Source: Limnohabitans kasalickyi (GTDB lineage: Bacteria > Pseudomonadota > Gammaproteobacteria > Burkholderiales > Burkholderiaceae_C). Taken from it: a stretch of 64,000 nucleotides of DNA. Shown piece by piece: positions 39,062-46,579 of this stretch. Numbering within the stretch: the stretch's first letter is position 1; each line of letters starts with the position of its first letter. The notes below the pieces were generated by a model. That model did no database searches and was not told where the DNA came from. It saw nothing but the letters and a program-made list of their open reading frames with translations. The stretch covers positions 682,001 through 746,000 of the forward strand of contig OZ248407.1 in the NCBI GenBank assembly GCA_965234325.1, read 5' to 3'. A program made the translations under genes and the position numbers.

Positions 39062-39633
39062 TGATTGAATACAGCCACTTTCCAAAAGATTCTGTATTGC
39101 TTAAAGCAATATCGAAAAAGATAACGGATAAGCAACTAAAGGCTTGCCTAACACGTTATACATATAGGTACAGACTTGCAGTAGCTTTTGAAGGTTTGCA
39201 AGCAAGTACTGTAGATAAGCGAACACTCACAGGTTACTCTTGCGTAACTAAATTATTTTTGGCATACACAGCATATGACGAAATTAGAGAAGCTGAAAGG
39301 TTGCTACTAGGAAAGGCGAAAAAAAGGTTTCATAAAATTTTTGACTTTCATACAGCAAATAAATTGCGAAGAAATGCACAACTAAGAGAGTTGCTTAAAA
39401 ATTCTGTCGCAGTTTTCGATAAAACATTAGTAGCCTCTGTAGAAAACTTTTATGACAACAACAATAACGAAATAATGTGCATTGCTACAGCAATTAGAAA
39501 TTGCTATGCACATGGAGACTTCACAGCGTCAGGTGCCAACTTGAGAACGGTAAAAGAACGTGCTGTTATAGAAAAATTAACAGATATTGTTTTGGAAAAA
39601 AGCAACGAAATATTTTCTGAAATTTTGGGGTAA
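39061..39633 (+). CDS. HEPN-like candidate ribonuclease (190 aa)
   Basis: An all-helical-looking 190-residue protein. Near the C-terminus AIRNCYAHGDFTASG contains R146-N-C-Y-A-H151, an R-x4-H motif as in HEPN-superfamily RNases, where RN...H is usually preceded by a hydrophobic helix and followed by G. HEPN domains serve in toxin-antitoxin, abortive-infection and Apea-type defence proteins. The ATG at 39061 overlaps the previous stop (TAATG) and is preferred over ATG 39046. The assignment is from one motif and helical pattern; it is otherwise an unknown. Gene spacing to the next start is 2 bases. Confidence 0.55.
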   Translation: MIEYSHFPKDSVLLKAISKKITDKQLKACLTRYTYRYRLAVAFEGLQASTVDKRTLTGYSCVTKLFLAYTAYDEIREAERLLLGKAKKRFHKIFDFHTANKLRRNAQLRELLKNSVAVFDKTLVASVENFYDNNNNEIMCIATAIRNCYAHGDFTASGANLRTVKERAVIEKLTDIVLEKSNEIFSEILG

Positions 39634-39635
39634 AA

Positions 39636-41297
39636 ATGAAATCCAAACAAGCACTAGTCAAAGAATTAGAAAAAATCGTTGAACACACAACGGAACAAAA
39701 CATTTGGCATAAACGAAGCAAGCAATATTTGTATAGCGGACTTGCTTGGGTTTACTTGTGGTGGCGCGAAGCTAAGCAAGTAGACGGACTGTTAGACGAG
39801 TTGTATGAGAAAAATAACATACGCGGACAAGAAAGTGAAGACGAAAAATTCACACGCCTAATTCGTTTAACTTGGCGACTAGATTGGGCTGACGAATCTA
39901 AAGCAACACTACAGCAGTGGAGTTTGGCACTACGCGAAATTCACAAAGAATTTGAGACTAACAAAGCCGCATACAAAACTGACGCACAGAAGAAGCTAAC
40001 GCTGTACATAGACAACATAGGTGGCATACGCAAGCTAATTGGCGCTGACAAGTACTACAAAGACGTAGACGCTACAACGGAGAAGAAGCCTAAGACTAAG
40101 GCGGCACGTAGCGCAGAAGACGAGGCGCTAGTAGAAGCGCGACATGTGGAGTTAGGTGAGACGCACTTCTCGTCTGCACGTCCTATATCAACTATACAAA
40201 GCACTAAACCCATTGTTGCCAATAGAAAAGGCTATGCAATTGCACTAATACGAATGAAGAAAGGCAACACGTTTGACGTGCTTGCAACCATTAGTGACGA
40301 CACGCAAATCCGTAAAGCCATTATTGCTAGCTACAAACGACAAAACGCAGTAGCGCCAACAATTCTGCGTGTGCTTGCTGAAGTTATCCAAACGCAGTCG
40401 TTGCCGCTTGCATTGGAGAAGCACAGGTATAGGCTTGCGGACTCTAAAAACGTAACGTTGGCTGACGGACGAGTTTTCAAAAGTTCCCAAAACAAACGTG
40501 TGTTATTTCGTAAAAAGCAAGGCGACATTGTTTTTAGTGAAAACAGGACTAGCTGTAGTGTTGTAACAATTGCAACTCCTAACAATGTGCCACTTGCAAG
40601 TAGCAAAGACGTATTCTTAAACGTAAATGACAGACGCTACATTGAACAAGCACTTGTACAGCGCAATGAGTTGAGTTTGTACACAAGCAACGACAAAGAC
40701 AAAGTGCCTGTGCTACGTGACGCAGACGTTAAGGCAAGCCATAAGCTAGTTTTGGAAAACAAGCTACTCAATAAAAAGCGTAGCGTGTACTTTTACACGT
40801 TAGATACTATTGGGGAACATAGTCGTCCGCAAGCGTGTGTGACAAGCGAAACAGGAAGTGCAACATGGACGACAAAGGTAGATAAGCTATGGGTTGAAAA
40901 CCTAAATGCCGTGTTTGTCAGTCAATGGTTAGGTGAGTACGGCGAACACATTACACGTGCTAAGCACAAAACAATGCGTTTTGAATTTAGCGCAAAGCAG
41001 TTAGTGATTAAACACTACGGCGAAAAAGAAAACCTTTCCACAGCAAGCAAGCTAATTGACTTCACTAGTGCAGTAAAGGGAAAAGCCATTAAGTTGCTTA
41101 TGCTTAGCAAAGACGTAATGCCTGTGCTTGAAGCACTAGCCAACACAGAAATTAATGGCAATGTGACACTAAGTGCAAATGAAGACGCACTAACAATTGC
41201 CTACCAAACAGACGTTGCCAAATACAAAATTTCAATTCCAACTTGTAATGCAAGTGGAAAGCGCATTGGTAAAACATTTGTAGCTTACGGAGAATAG
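39636..41297 (+). CDS. Unknown protein (553 aa), cargo operon of element A
   Basis: Unrecognised. The first 130 residues look helical and Trp-rich (YLYSGLAWVYLWWREAKQVD). A Lys/Ala linker follows near 145-165, then a long mixed alpha/beta region. The last 75 residues (LMLSKDVMPVLEALANTEIN, then GNVTLSANEDALTIAYQTD) show the helix-then-two-strand pattern of a sliding-clamp-like repeat, but this is weak. No membrane segment or nuclease motif is apparent. It is tightly packed between the HEPN-like gene (2 bases) and the next membrane gene (1 base), so it is probably made together with them. Confidence 0.7.
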   Translation: MKSKQALVKELEKIVEHTTEQNIWHKRSKQYLYSGLAWVYLWWREAKQVDGLLDELYEKNNIRGQESEDEKFTRLIRLTWRLDWADESKATLQQWSLALREIHKEFETNKAAYKTDAQKKLTLYIDNIGGIRKLIGADKYYKDVDATTEKKPKTKAARSAEDEALVEARHVELGETHFSSARPISTIQSTKPIVANRKGYAIALIRMKKGNTFDVLATISDDTQIRKAIIASYKRQNAVAPTILRVLAEVIQTQSLPLALEKHRYRLADSKNVTLADGRVFKSSQNKRVLFRKKQGDIVFSENRTSCSVVTIATPNNVPLASSKDVFLNVNDRRYIEQALVQRNELSLYTSNDKDKVPVLRDADVKASHKLVLENKLLNKKRSVYFYTLDTIGEHSRPQACVTSETGSATWTTKVDKLWVENLNAVFVSQWLGEYGEHITRAKHKTMRFEFSAKQLVIKHYGEKENLSTASKLIDFTSAVKGKAIKLLMLSKDVMPVLEALANTEINGNVTLSANEDALTIAYQTDVAKYKISIPTCNASGKRIGKTFVAYGE

Positions 41298-41298
41298 T

Positions 41299-41910
41299 AT
41301 GTACTTTAATGACGACAGAAAATTGCTTGAATCGGCAACAAAAATTATTGAAGAAATTGTTTCAGGCTTACCTAAGGCAGAACAAAGCGAGTACCACAAA
41401 CGTGTACGCACTTATCAAAATTATTCTGCACAAAAAAGCAAGTTAGTTAAAGAGAGAAATTGGTTGCACGAAAACTATCAAACTACAGCGAAAGAGGCAG
41501 AAAAGTCAAAGTTAATTGGTGTTTGCATGTTCTTCGTGTACCTAGTTGCCAATTGGTTTTTCAATTTTGTCAGTGAAAACAAAATGGAAACATTTATTGT
41601 TTTTGTACTTGCGTATGTTGGGTATGGGTTGCTGTCTGTCAAAATTTCAGATTCTGAATACTCTCTCAAAATGAAGGCGTATGAATTTGAGATTGCTAGA
41701 TACGAAACTGAAATTTCAAATTTAGGAATTTATACATCCTTTTATAGATACAACGATATGGAGAACTACGAGACATTTAGCGAAGCAATACAAAGCAAAA
41801 TGCGCTTTGAAAACGAGTGTTATTACACAAGCTATTGTTTAGAAATCCTAAAAGCAATGTGTATTGTTGACGACATTTCAGAAGAAGCACGTTTAAGAAT
41901 TGTGGAGTGA
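41299..41910 (+). CDS. Two-helix membrane protein with coiled-coil flanks (203 aa)
   Basis: Unrecognised. Residues 1-70 are charged and helical (coiled-coil-like, with YHKRVRTYQNYSAQKSKLVK). Two membrane helices follow (about 73-92, GVCMFFVYLVANWFFNFV, and 97-114, ETFIVFVLAYVGYGLLSV), and then a helical cytoplasmic tail. The topology resembles small SLATT-like membrane effectors found in defence and nucleotide-signalling operons, but I see no diagnostic motif. It starts 1 base after the upstream stop and ends 3 bases before the TGT-like gene. Confidence 0.65.
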   Translation: MYFNDDRKLLESATKIIEEIVSGLPKAEQSEYHKRVRTYQNYSAQKSKLVKERNWLHENYQTTAKEAEKSKLIGVCMFFVYLVANWFFNFVSENKMETFIVFVLAYVGYGLLSVKISDSEYSLKMKAYEFEIARYETEISNLGIYTSFYRYNDMENYETFSEAIQSKMRFENECYYTSYCLEILKAMCIVDDISEEARLRIVE

Positions 41911-41913
41911 TTT

Positions 41914-43278
41914 ATGGCTATTGACTTAACGCCGCGTTGGGATAAGTTTGCTGTCTACTTGCCAGCAATGCAGTACCACTATGCAAGTGCATTGAATGAC
42001 AACAAGCTGATAAAGGGACGCGAGTTCCCAAGTGGCATTAAGTTAACTGACTTGGACTTTCTCAACCCTAAAAGCAAGCTGTGGCACTACGGCTATGCGC
42101 TGTATTCAGCAGGACAGTTTTCTGACGCACGTCCTAAAGCATGTGTCGTAACTAATAGAGACAGAAAAAAAACAATTGTGTTGGGAGACAGCGGCGGCTT
42201 CCAAATTGGACAAGGTACGTTGAAAGGTACGGAACATTACAAGAAGGCAAAAACGAGTGCGGAAATTTGTCAACTGTGGAGAGACAGCGGCGACATACGC
42301 AAACGAATTCTGTTGTGGTTAGACATGCATAGTGACTATGCAATGACTATTGACATGCCACTATGGGCACGTTTGCCACAATTCAAACACACACCTTTTC
42401 ATAAATGTAGTGTGCAAGAACTTATTGATTTAAGTTTGGACAACTTGAAGTACATAAAGGCAAACACAAATGGCAACACAAAGTGGTTGAATGTGTTGCA
42501 AGGCACAGAAGCCAAAGACAGTAAGCTATGGTGGGACGCTGTTAAGAAATACAGAATGGGTGGGTGGGCTTTAGCAGGCGGCGTAGGTTGGCGAGGCGGT
42601 TTGGAAAATGTTTTGTACTACACGTTGCTAATGCGTGACGACAATGCATTTGCTAAAGGACAAGATTGGATGCATGTGTTGGGTGTAAGTCAGCCAACAT
42701 GGGCTGTGTTGTTAACCGCAAAACAGCGTGCAATTCGTAAAAATTGCAAGAACCCAAACATGCGTGTTAGCTATGACAGCGCAAGTCCATTCCAAGCAGG
42801 TGGACGTTATCAAAAGGTTGTGCGTTACCCAAAGTTCACAAAAGACTTTTCAAGTTGGACAATGACAATGCATGAAGCGCCTGTAAATCCGCTTTATGCC
42901 AATAGCAAAGAGAATTTTCAATTCCCATATCCAAGTCCATTAGGCGACTTGCTAACACTCAAACATTTGAATGTACGTGGCGGTGAATTTCAAAAAGGTG
43001 CATACGACACAGTTTCAAACCATTTGCTAACAAACCACAACGTGTGGGTTTATGTGCGTAGTTTCTTAGAAGCAAACGAGTTGACGTTTATGCAACCAAG
43101 TGAGGCGGACAAAGCTGTACCCCAAAAGTTGTTAGACACATGTGCGTTTATTGAAGACATTTTCACGCACGAAAATTGGCAAGCTAAGTTGAAAAAAGAG
43201 AAGAAGCTAATTACAGAAGTTTTCAGCAAGCAAGGCTACAAAGAAAAAGACATTGCAGTCGCAGACGATTTCAGGTAA
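41914..43278 (+). CDS. TGT-like transglycosylase, DpdA-type candidate
   Basis: A 454-residue protein with the active-site landmarks of the tRNA-guanine transglycosylase fold in order: GDSGGFQIG (residues 91-99, the substrate-binding Asp92), SDYAMTIDMPLW (140-151), VLQGTE (195-200), GWALAGGVG (217-225), MHVLGVSQP (253-261) and VSYDSASPF (285-293, candidate nucleophile Asp288). These match TGT's DSGGFQ, FDE, QGG, GYAIGG, LMGVG and FDC blocks. The zinc site CxCxxC...H is not visible, and overall similarity to housekeeping Tgt is low. This fits the DNA-directed paralogue DpdA, which swaps guanine for 7-deazaguanine in DNA, as in phages and dpd islands. No preQ0-synthesis or DpdB-like gene is adjacent. 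Confidence 0.72.
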   Translation: MAIDLTPRWDKFAVYLPAMQYHYASALNDNKLIKGREFPSGIKLTDLDFLNPKSKLWHYGYALYSAGQFSDARPKACVVTNRDRKKTIVLGDSGGFQIGQGTLKGTEHYKKAKTSAEICQLWRDSGDIRKRILLWLDMHSDYAMTIDMPLWARLPQFKHTPFHKCSVQELIDLSLDNLKYIKANTNGNTKWLNVLQGTEAKDSKLWWDAVKKYRMGGWALAGGVGWRGGLENVLYYTLLMRDDNAFAKGQDWMHVLGVSQPTWAVLLTAKQRAIRKNCKNPNMRVSYDSASPFQAGGRYQKVVRYPKFTKDFSSWTMTMHEAPVNPLYANSKENFQFPYPSPLGDLLTLKHLNVRGGEFQKGAYDTVSNHLLTNHNVWVYVRSFLEANELTFMQPSEADKAVPQKLLDTCAFIEDIFTHENWQAKLKKEKKLITEVFSKQGYKEKDIAVADDFR

Positions 43279-43312
43279 AAATACAGACGTTCAAAACTAA
43301 AGGAGTTACACA

Positions 43313-43555
43313 ATGAGCAAAATGGCAGAGTTGCTGAAGAAGCAAGAAGAAATTGCGGCGCAAATTGAAGCTGAGAAAAACAAAGGACGCGAAGAAGCTG
43401 TGCATAACGTACGCGAAGCTATCAAAGCGTACGGCATTACATTGCGTGAAGTGAAGAGTGTTTTAGTAATGCGTAAACCACGTGTAGGTGCTACAGCAAA
43501 AACAACAGCACGTAAAACAACAGGTACTAAGCGCGGACGTCCTGCTAAAAAATGA
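43313..43555 (+). CDS. H-NS-like N-terminus with C-terminal AT-hook (80 aa)
   Basis: An 80-residue basic protein. The first half (MSKMAELLKKQEEIAAQIEA...REEAVHNVREAIKAYGIT) follows the oligomerisation region of betaproteobacterial H-NS-family proteins. The usual C-terminal DNA-binding segment (YRDP..G.TWSGRGRxPxW) is absent; instead a Thr/Lys linker ends in KRGRPAKK (residues 73-80), a classical AT-hook. This suggests a small nucleoid-type protein able to coat the AT-rich element and perhaps silence it. AAAGGAG precedes its ATG by 8 bases. It follows the TGT-like gene by 34 bases. Confidence 0.65.
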   Translation: MSKMAELLKKQEEIAAQIEAEKNKGREEAVHNVREAIKAYGITLREVKSVLVMRKPRVGATAKTTARKTTGTKRGRPAKK

Positions 43556-43589
43556 TTTAACTTTCAAATGCAATTTGGAGTCGGTTAGC

Positions 43590-44039
43590 ATGATTTTGAT
43601 TTTTCAAATTGCATTTGGAATTGTTCTTGCATGGTTTTTAATCACACGTATAGACACAGTTTTACAAATTGTCTTAGCACCATTTAGGTTTATTGCTGTT
43701 ATTTTTTCTGCGGTAGGCGGTGTGTTTTATGAAATGCTTTATGGCATTGTCGTAACTGTTGGAAAAGTACTAAAGTATGTTTTGCCTTTTGCATTCTTAG
43801 TTGCAATAGTTGTTGGACTTTTTTATGGCTTGTTTACATTTGTGCCGCAACCTTACTCAAAGTACACATTTTTTGCATTGTTTGGTGCAGGGTTGCTTGC
43901 AGGTTTGTTTGTATTTCTTAAAGATGCACATGAAAGCTACAAAGAGAAATCATCAAATTTTTGGATGTTTGCAATAACAATTACATTGTTCTGTTTATTT
44001 CTTTTTATTTCAGTAGTGCTACCAATTTTTAATCGCTAA
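43590..44039 (+). CDS. Polytopic membrane protein (149 aa)
   Basis: Unrecognised. Five hydrophobic stretches (about residues 2-18, 22-45, 62-85, 92-108 and 125-145) and few charges. The ATG at 43590 with GGAG upstream is chosen because the in-frame region before it overlaps the previous gene in another frame. Its end overlaps by 4 bases the end of the convergent recombinase gene. It may close the cargo operon. Confidence 0.65.
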   Translation: MILIFQIAFGIVLAWFLITRIDTVLQIVLAPFRFIAVIFSAVGGVFYEMLYGIVVTVGKVLKYVLPFAFLVAIVVGLFYGLFTFVPQPYSKYTFFALFGAGLLAGLFVFLKDAHESYKEKSSNFWMFAITITLFCLFLFISVVLPIFNR

Positions 44040-44635
44040 ATCAATTCAACAGCCGCTTTCATAATGGTTGGGTTAAGTTCAATGTAGCGTTGTGTAGTTG
44101 CAATGCTTTTATGTCCTGCAAGTGCCATTAGCACACGTACGCCAACGCCTTTATCTGCTAGCTTTGTAATGAATGTACGTCTGCCGCTGTGACTTGTAGC
44201 GCCGTACATTTGGCTGTCTTTGTACAACTTGTGAAACAGTTGGCAAAGCGTGTTTGCAGAAAACCCTCGTTTAGGGTTCTTTTGCGTAGGAAACAGCGCA
44301 CGTTGCGTGTCTGTTTGCGTAACAGCTTGCAAGTTAGCTAAGCCAAAGCGTTGTTGCAAGTAGCTTGTTAACTCGTCACGTAGCTTTTTAGGTACAAGCA
44401 CAGTACGTGCTTTGTCCCCTTTGGTTTGGCTAGCACTTAGTGCAATTTCTTCTTTTACTGTGCCGTCTAATGCAAGCACGTCACAAATGCGTAGTGCGGC
44501 AACTTCGCCAACACGCATGCCTGCCATATGCGTACACAGCAACATTGCTTTGTTACGTGCTGAATGTGGTTGTGTGTTGCAAAAGTTCAAAACTTTGCGG
44601 ATTTCTTTTTCTGTAAGTACACGTGCTTGTGACAT
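44036..44635 (-). CDS. Short FimB-like tyrosine recombinase (element A)
   Basis: A 199-residue protein consisting only of a catalytic domain. Arg I is in HMAGMRVGEVAALRI, beta-strand Lys in TKGDKARTV, box II in TSHSGRRTFITKLA (H-x-x-R), the His in LAGHKS, and the nucleophile in TTQRYIELN. All catalytic residues are present. Its size is that of the FimB/FimE invertases and small XerD-like proteins, and it lacks the core-binding domain. The ATG at 44635 gives MSQARVLTEKEIRKVL; the upstream frame is not conserved. Element B has a homologue at 52774. A 14-bp inverted repeat pair lies 170-260 bases upstream. Confidence 0.88.
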   Translation of the reverse strand: MSQARVLTEKEIRKVLNFCNTQPHSARNKAMLLCTHMAGMRVGEVAALRICDVLALDGTVKEEIALSASQTKGDKARTVLVPKKLRDELTSYLQQRFGLANLQAVTQTDTQRALFPTQKNPKRGFSANTLCQLFHKLYKDSQMYGATSHSGRRTFITKLADKGVGVRVLMALAGHKSIATTQRYIELNPTIMKAAVELI

Positions 44636-44936
44636 TGCGTTTTCTCCAAATGTTGCGTTTACACGTGTAAAAGTATGTTTTCTTTGTTTTATTTGGACAA
44701 CCTTTTTCTGTCGTTGTAAAAAGTTGTTCAATTTCAATAGGTTATGCAAGAACCTAACAATCTAACTAAAACTCAACATTTTTATGTGGCACTTTTGCTA
44801 CGGAATGCATAGCAAGCCCTACAAGCGTGTTTTTAACTAGTCCGCTACCCAACTGTGTCCGCAATGTATTTAGTGCGTTTTAGGGCTTGCTATGAAGCAA
44901 ACGGCATTTGTATACTTGCTATACAAGAGGTTAAAA
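44636..44936. other. Non-coding gap with 14-bp inverted repeats
   Basis: This 301-base gap lies between the divergent recombinase and membrane protein genes. CATAGCAAGCCCTA (44808-44821) is repeated inverted as TAGGGCTTGCTATG (44881-44894), 59 bases apart, and a 19-bp palindrome follows at 44908-44926. The pair could flank an invertible promoter segment for the adjacent FimB-like recombinase, or form a long RNA hairpin. No integron attC core is present. The part closer to the recombinase holds nothing I can name. Confidence 0.55.
44908..44926. repeat. Element palindrome, copy 3 (variant), upstream of 44937 gene
   Basis: TTGTATA-CTTGC-TATACAA, the same 7-base arms and total length as the copies at 36291 and 47708 but with a different centre. 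It lies 11 bases before the ATG of the membrane protein gene, an operator-like place. Confidence 0.65.
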
Positions 44937-45806
44937 ATGAACAAGCTAATAAAATTTATTCTTTCAATTCCAGCAAAAATGATAGCTATATGCTCCTTTG
45001 CATTTATTGCTTGTCTCTTTTTAACTATCCAAACAAATGAATACGTTAAATGGAACGCAAAACTTTATGCGTATCAAAATTGGCTTGCTTCTGATGCAAT
45101 TAAAGTTTGTAAAAATGCAGAAGAAGTTTGCACAGAAGAAACTGAACAAACAATGAGTGGAAAACCTTTTTGGGAAAAATTACCTGTACGTGACGCTTGC
45201 ATAAGAAGAACTGTTGGAAATGTCATATGTGCTATGAATGAGCCTGTAAATTACTCATATTCAAATAGTGAAATGAAGCGTGTAACTATAGATTACGCAG
45301 TTACATTCGCAATACCTTTCATTTTTATCTATGCGCTTAAGTTCTTTGCATTCATAAAGCATGAAGGTTGGCAACGAATTATTTTGACTGTTGCAAGTGT
45401 TGTAACAATCTTTACAGCATATGAATACAGTCATGCATACTATTCAGTAGATGAACGTGAAATGCTAATCTATTCTTTGATTGCATTCCTTAGTTCAATC
45501 TCTTTTCCATTTATTCTTATTCATTTCATACGCTGGATACGAGAAGGGTTTACAAATAAAGATGAAGCCAATGCGAAATTAAATGAATTACTTGTTGATA
45601 AAAATAGCATTATATATTTTGAAATCTCATCAAAATTTGTTAAGTCAATTTTGATTGTTGTTGGTGCATACTTAATGCTGTTGGCTATCTACTTTGTGTT
45701 CCCAAATGGAATGGAACAAATAATTTCAAAAGCTATAACAGGTGGACTCATTGCAGGTTTGTACGTCTTGTTTGATAGGTGGAAGAATAGAAACAAAAAA
45801 GAGTAG
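44937..45806 (+). CDS. Multi-span membrane protein (289 aa)
   Basis: Unrecognised. Predicted helices lie at about residues 12-32, 120-140, 148-165, 180-205 and 238-258, with a possible sixth at 265-282. An extracytoplasmic-looking loop of about 80 residues between the first two helices has four Cys (ACIRRTVGNVICAMNEP and two further). The ATG at 44937 has AGAGG upstream and follows the 19-bp palindrome; an earlier in-frame ATG at 44892 falls in the inverted repeat. AT-rich. It stands alone between the recombinase and rep genes. Confidence 0.65.
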   Translation: MNKLIKFILSIPAKMIAICSFAFIACLFLTIQTNEYVKWNAKLYAYQNWLASDAIKVCKNAEEVCTEETEQTMSGKPFWEKLPVRDACIRRTVGNVICAMNEPVNYSYSNSEMKRVTIDYAVTFAIPFIFIYALKFFAFIKHEGWQRIILTVASVVTIFTAYEYSHAYYSVDEREMLIYSLIAFLSSISFPFILIHFIRWIREGFTNKDEANAKLNELLVDKNSIIYFEISSKFVKSILIVVGAYLMLLAIYFVFPNGMEQIISKAITGGLIAGLYVLFDRWKNRNKKE

Positions 45807-45891
45807 TTAAAGCAATACTATTAAAGGGCTTCAACCTCTACTGTAGTTCTTTAAGTTGTCCAATTTATGCAGTCAGTAAACGACTTTCTGT

Positions 45892-46452
45892 TCAGATACG
45901 TTGTTGTATAAATTGTGGAATGGTGCTACTGACAATGTCCAAAGCGTCGTTGTCTGTGTAGCCCACTTCCTTTGTTATGTAACCTAACCAACCATTGCCG
46001 CTTGTGATGTGCTTAACGCACACTTCTTTATGTGCAAAGTCACAGCGTTGCCAAATGCGTTTAATGGTTTCTTCAATGTTGCCTAATTTTTCTGTTGGTA
46101 TGTTGCCTATTGCTAAATGCAAGTGAGTGCGCTTATGCGTGTTTCTGCCTTCTGTAACAGCTATGACTAGCGGCTGTGTCCATTCTTGTTTGTTTTTATG
46201 CTTTGCTTTGTTGCCAAATAGTTCGTGCCTAAGTAGTGCTGAAAAGTATGTAATACGTGAGTGCAATTTTTCTTCGTCTAAGTGTTCCAAAAACTCGTAG
46301 CACTCGTCGCCGTAATTGGTGAAACGTTTTACACGAATTTTGGCAGTAGTTTTGAGTGTCAAAGTTACAGCAACTTGCACCCAAAGTGAATAGGGTTCAA
46401 TGTGTTCTCTGTACGCTTGCTGTAGCTTTTGCCCGCTTGTTAATTGATTCAT
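45892..46452 (-). CDS. HUH-type replication initiator candidate (Inovirus Gp2/YagK-like)
   Basis: A 186-residue protein with the three motifs of rolling-circle HUH endonucleases. Motif 1 is VTLTLK near residue 29, motif 2 is H110-L-H112 (THLHLAIGN) and motif 3 is GYITKE with Tyr158 and Lys161 (Y-x-x-K). A single catalytic Tyr is seen. The layout resembles the inovirus Gp2/YfjJ group common on satellite-like islands. It should nick an origin and start replication of the excised element. The ATG at 46452 gives MNQLTSGQKLQQ. It is divergent from the DUF6641-like gene, and the 127-base gap holds five AACCAAA repeats. Confidence 0.72.
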   Translation of the reverse strand: MNQLTSGQKLQQAYREHIEPYSLWVQVAVTLTLKTTAKIRVKRFTNYGDECYEFLEHLDEEKLHSRITYFSALLRHELFGNKAKHKNKQEWTQPLVIAVTEGRNTHKRTHLHLAIGNIPTEKLGNIEETIKRIWQRCDFAHKEVCVKHITSGNGWLGYITKEVGYTDNDALDIVSSTIPQFIQQRI

Positions 46453-46468
46453 GCATTTATTTATGCAG

Positions 46469-46565
46469 AACCAAAGCATTTCAAATAAAACCAAAGCCAA
46501 ATTAAACCTTTTTTGGTTGTCCTGTTTTGGTTACGAACATACAGTAAATGCACTCGTTAACCAAA
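46469..46565. repeat. AACCAAA repeat field, candidate replication origin/operator
   Basis: Five copies of AACCAAA or its complement: direct at 46469, 46489 and 46559, inverted (TTTGGTT) at 46512 and 46526. The first two are 20 bases apart. Placed between divergent rep and DUF6641-like genes, they are candidates for iterons, a double-strand origin, or operator half-sites. Confidence 0.6.
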
Positions 46566-46579
46566 CAAAGGAGTTCAAA

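Noticed and set aside
37901..43555. Complete dpd DNA-modification/restriction island
   Set aside because: Only a DpdA-like gene is recognisable; DpdB-like, helicase, nuclease and preQ0-synthesis genes are absent.
44808..44894. Integron attC site
   Set aside because: The inverted repeats lack the GTTRRRY/RYYYAAC core, and no integron integrase is present.
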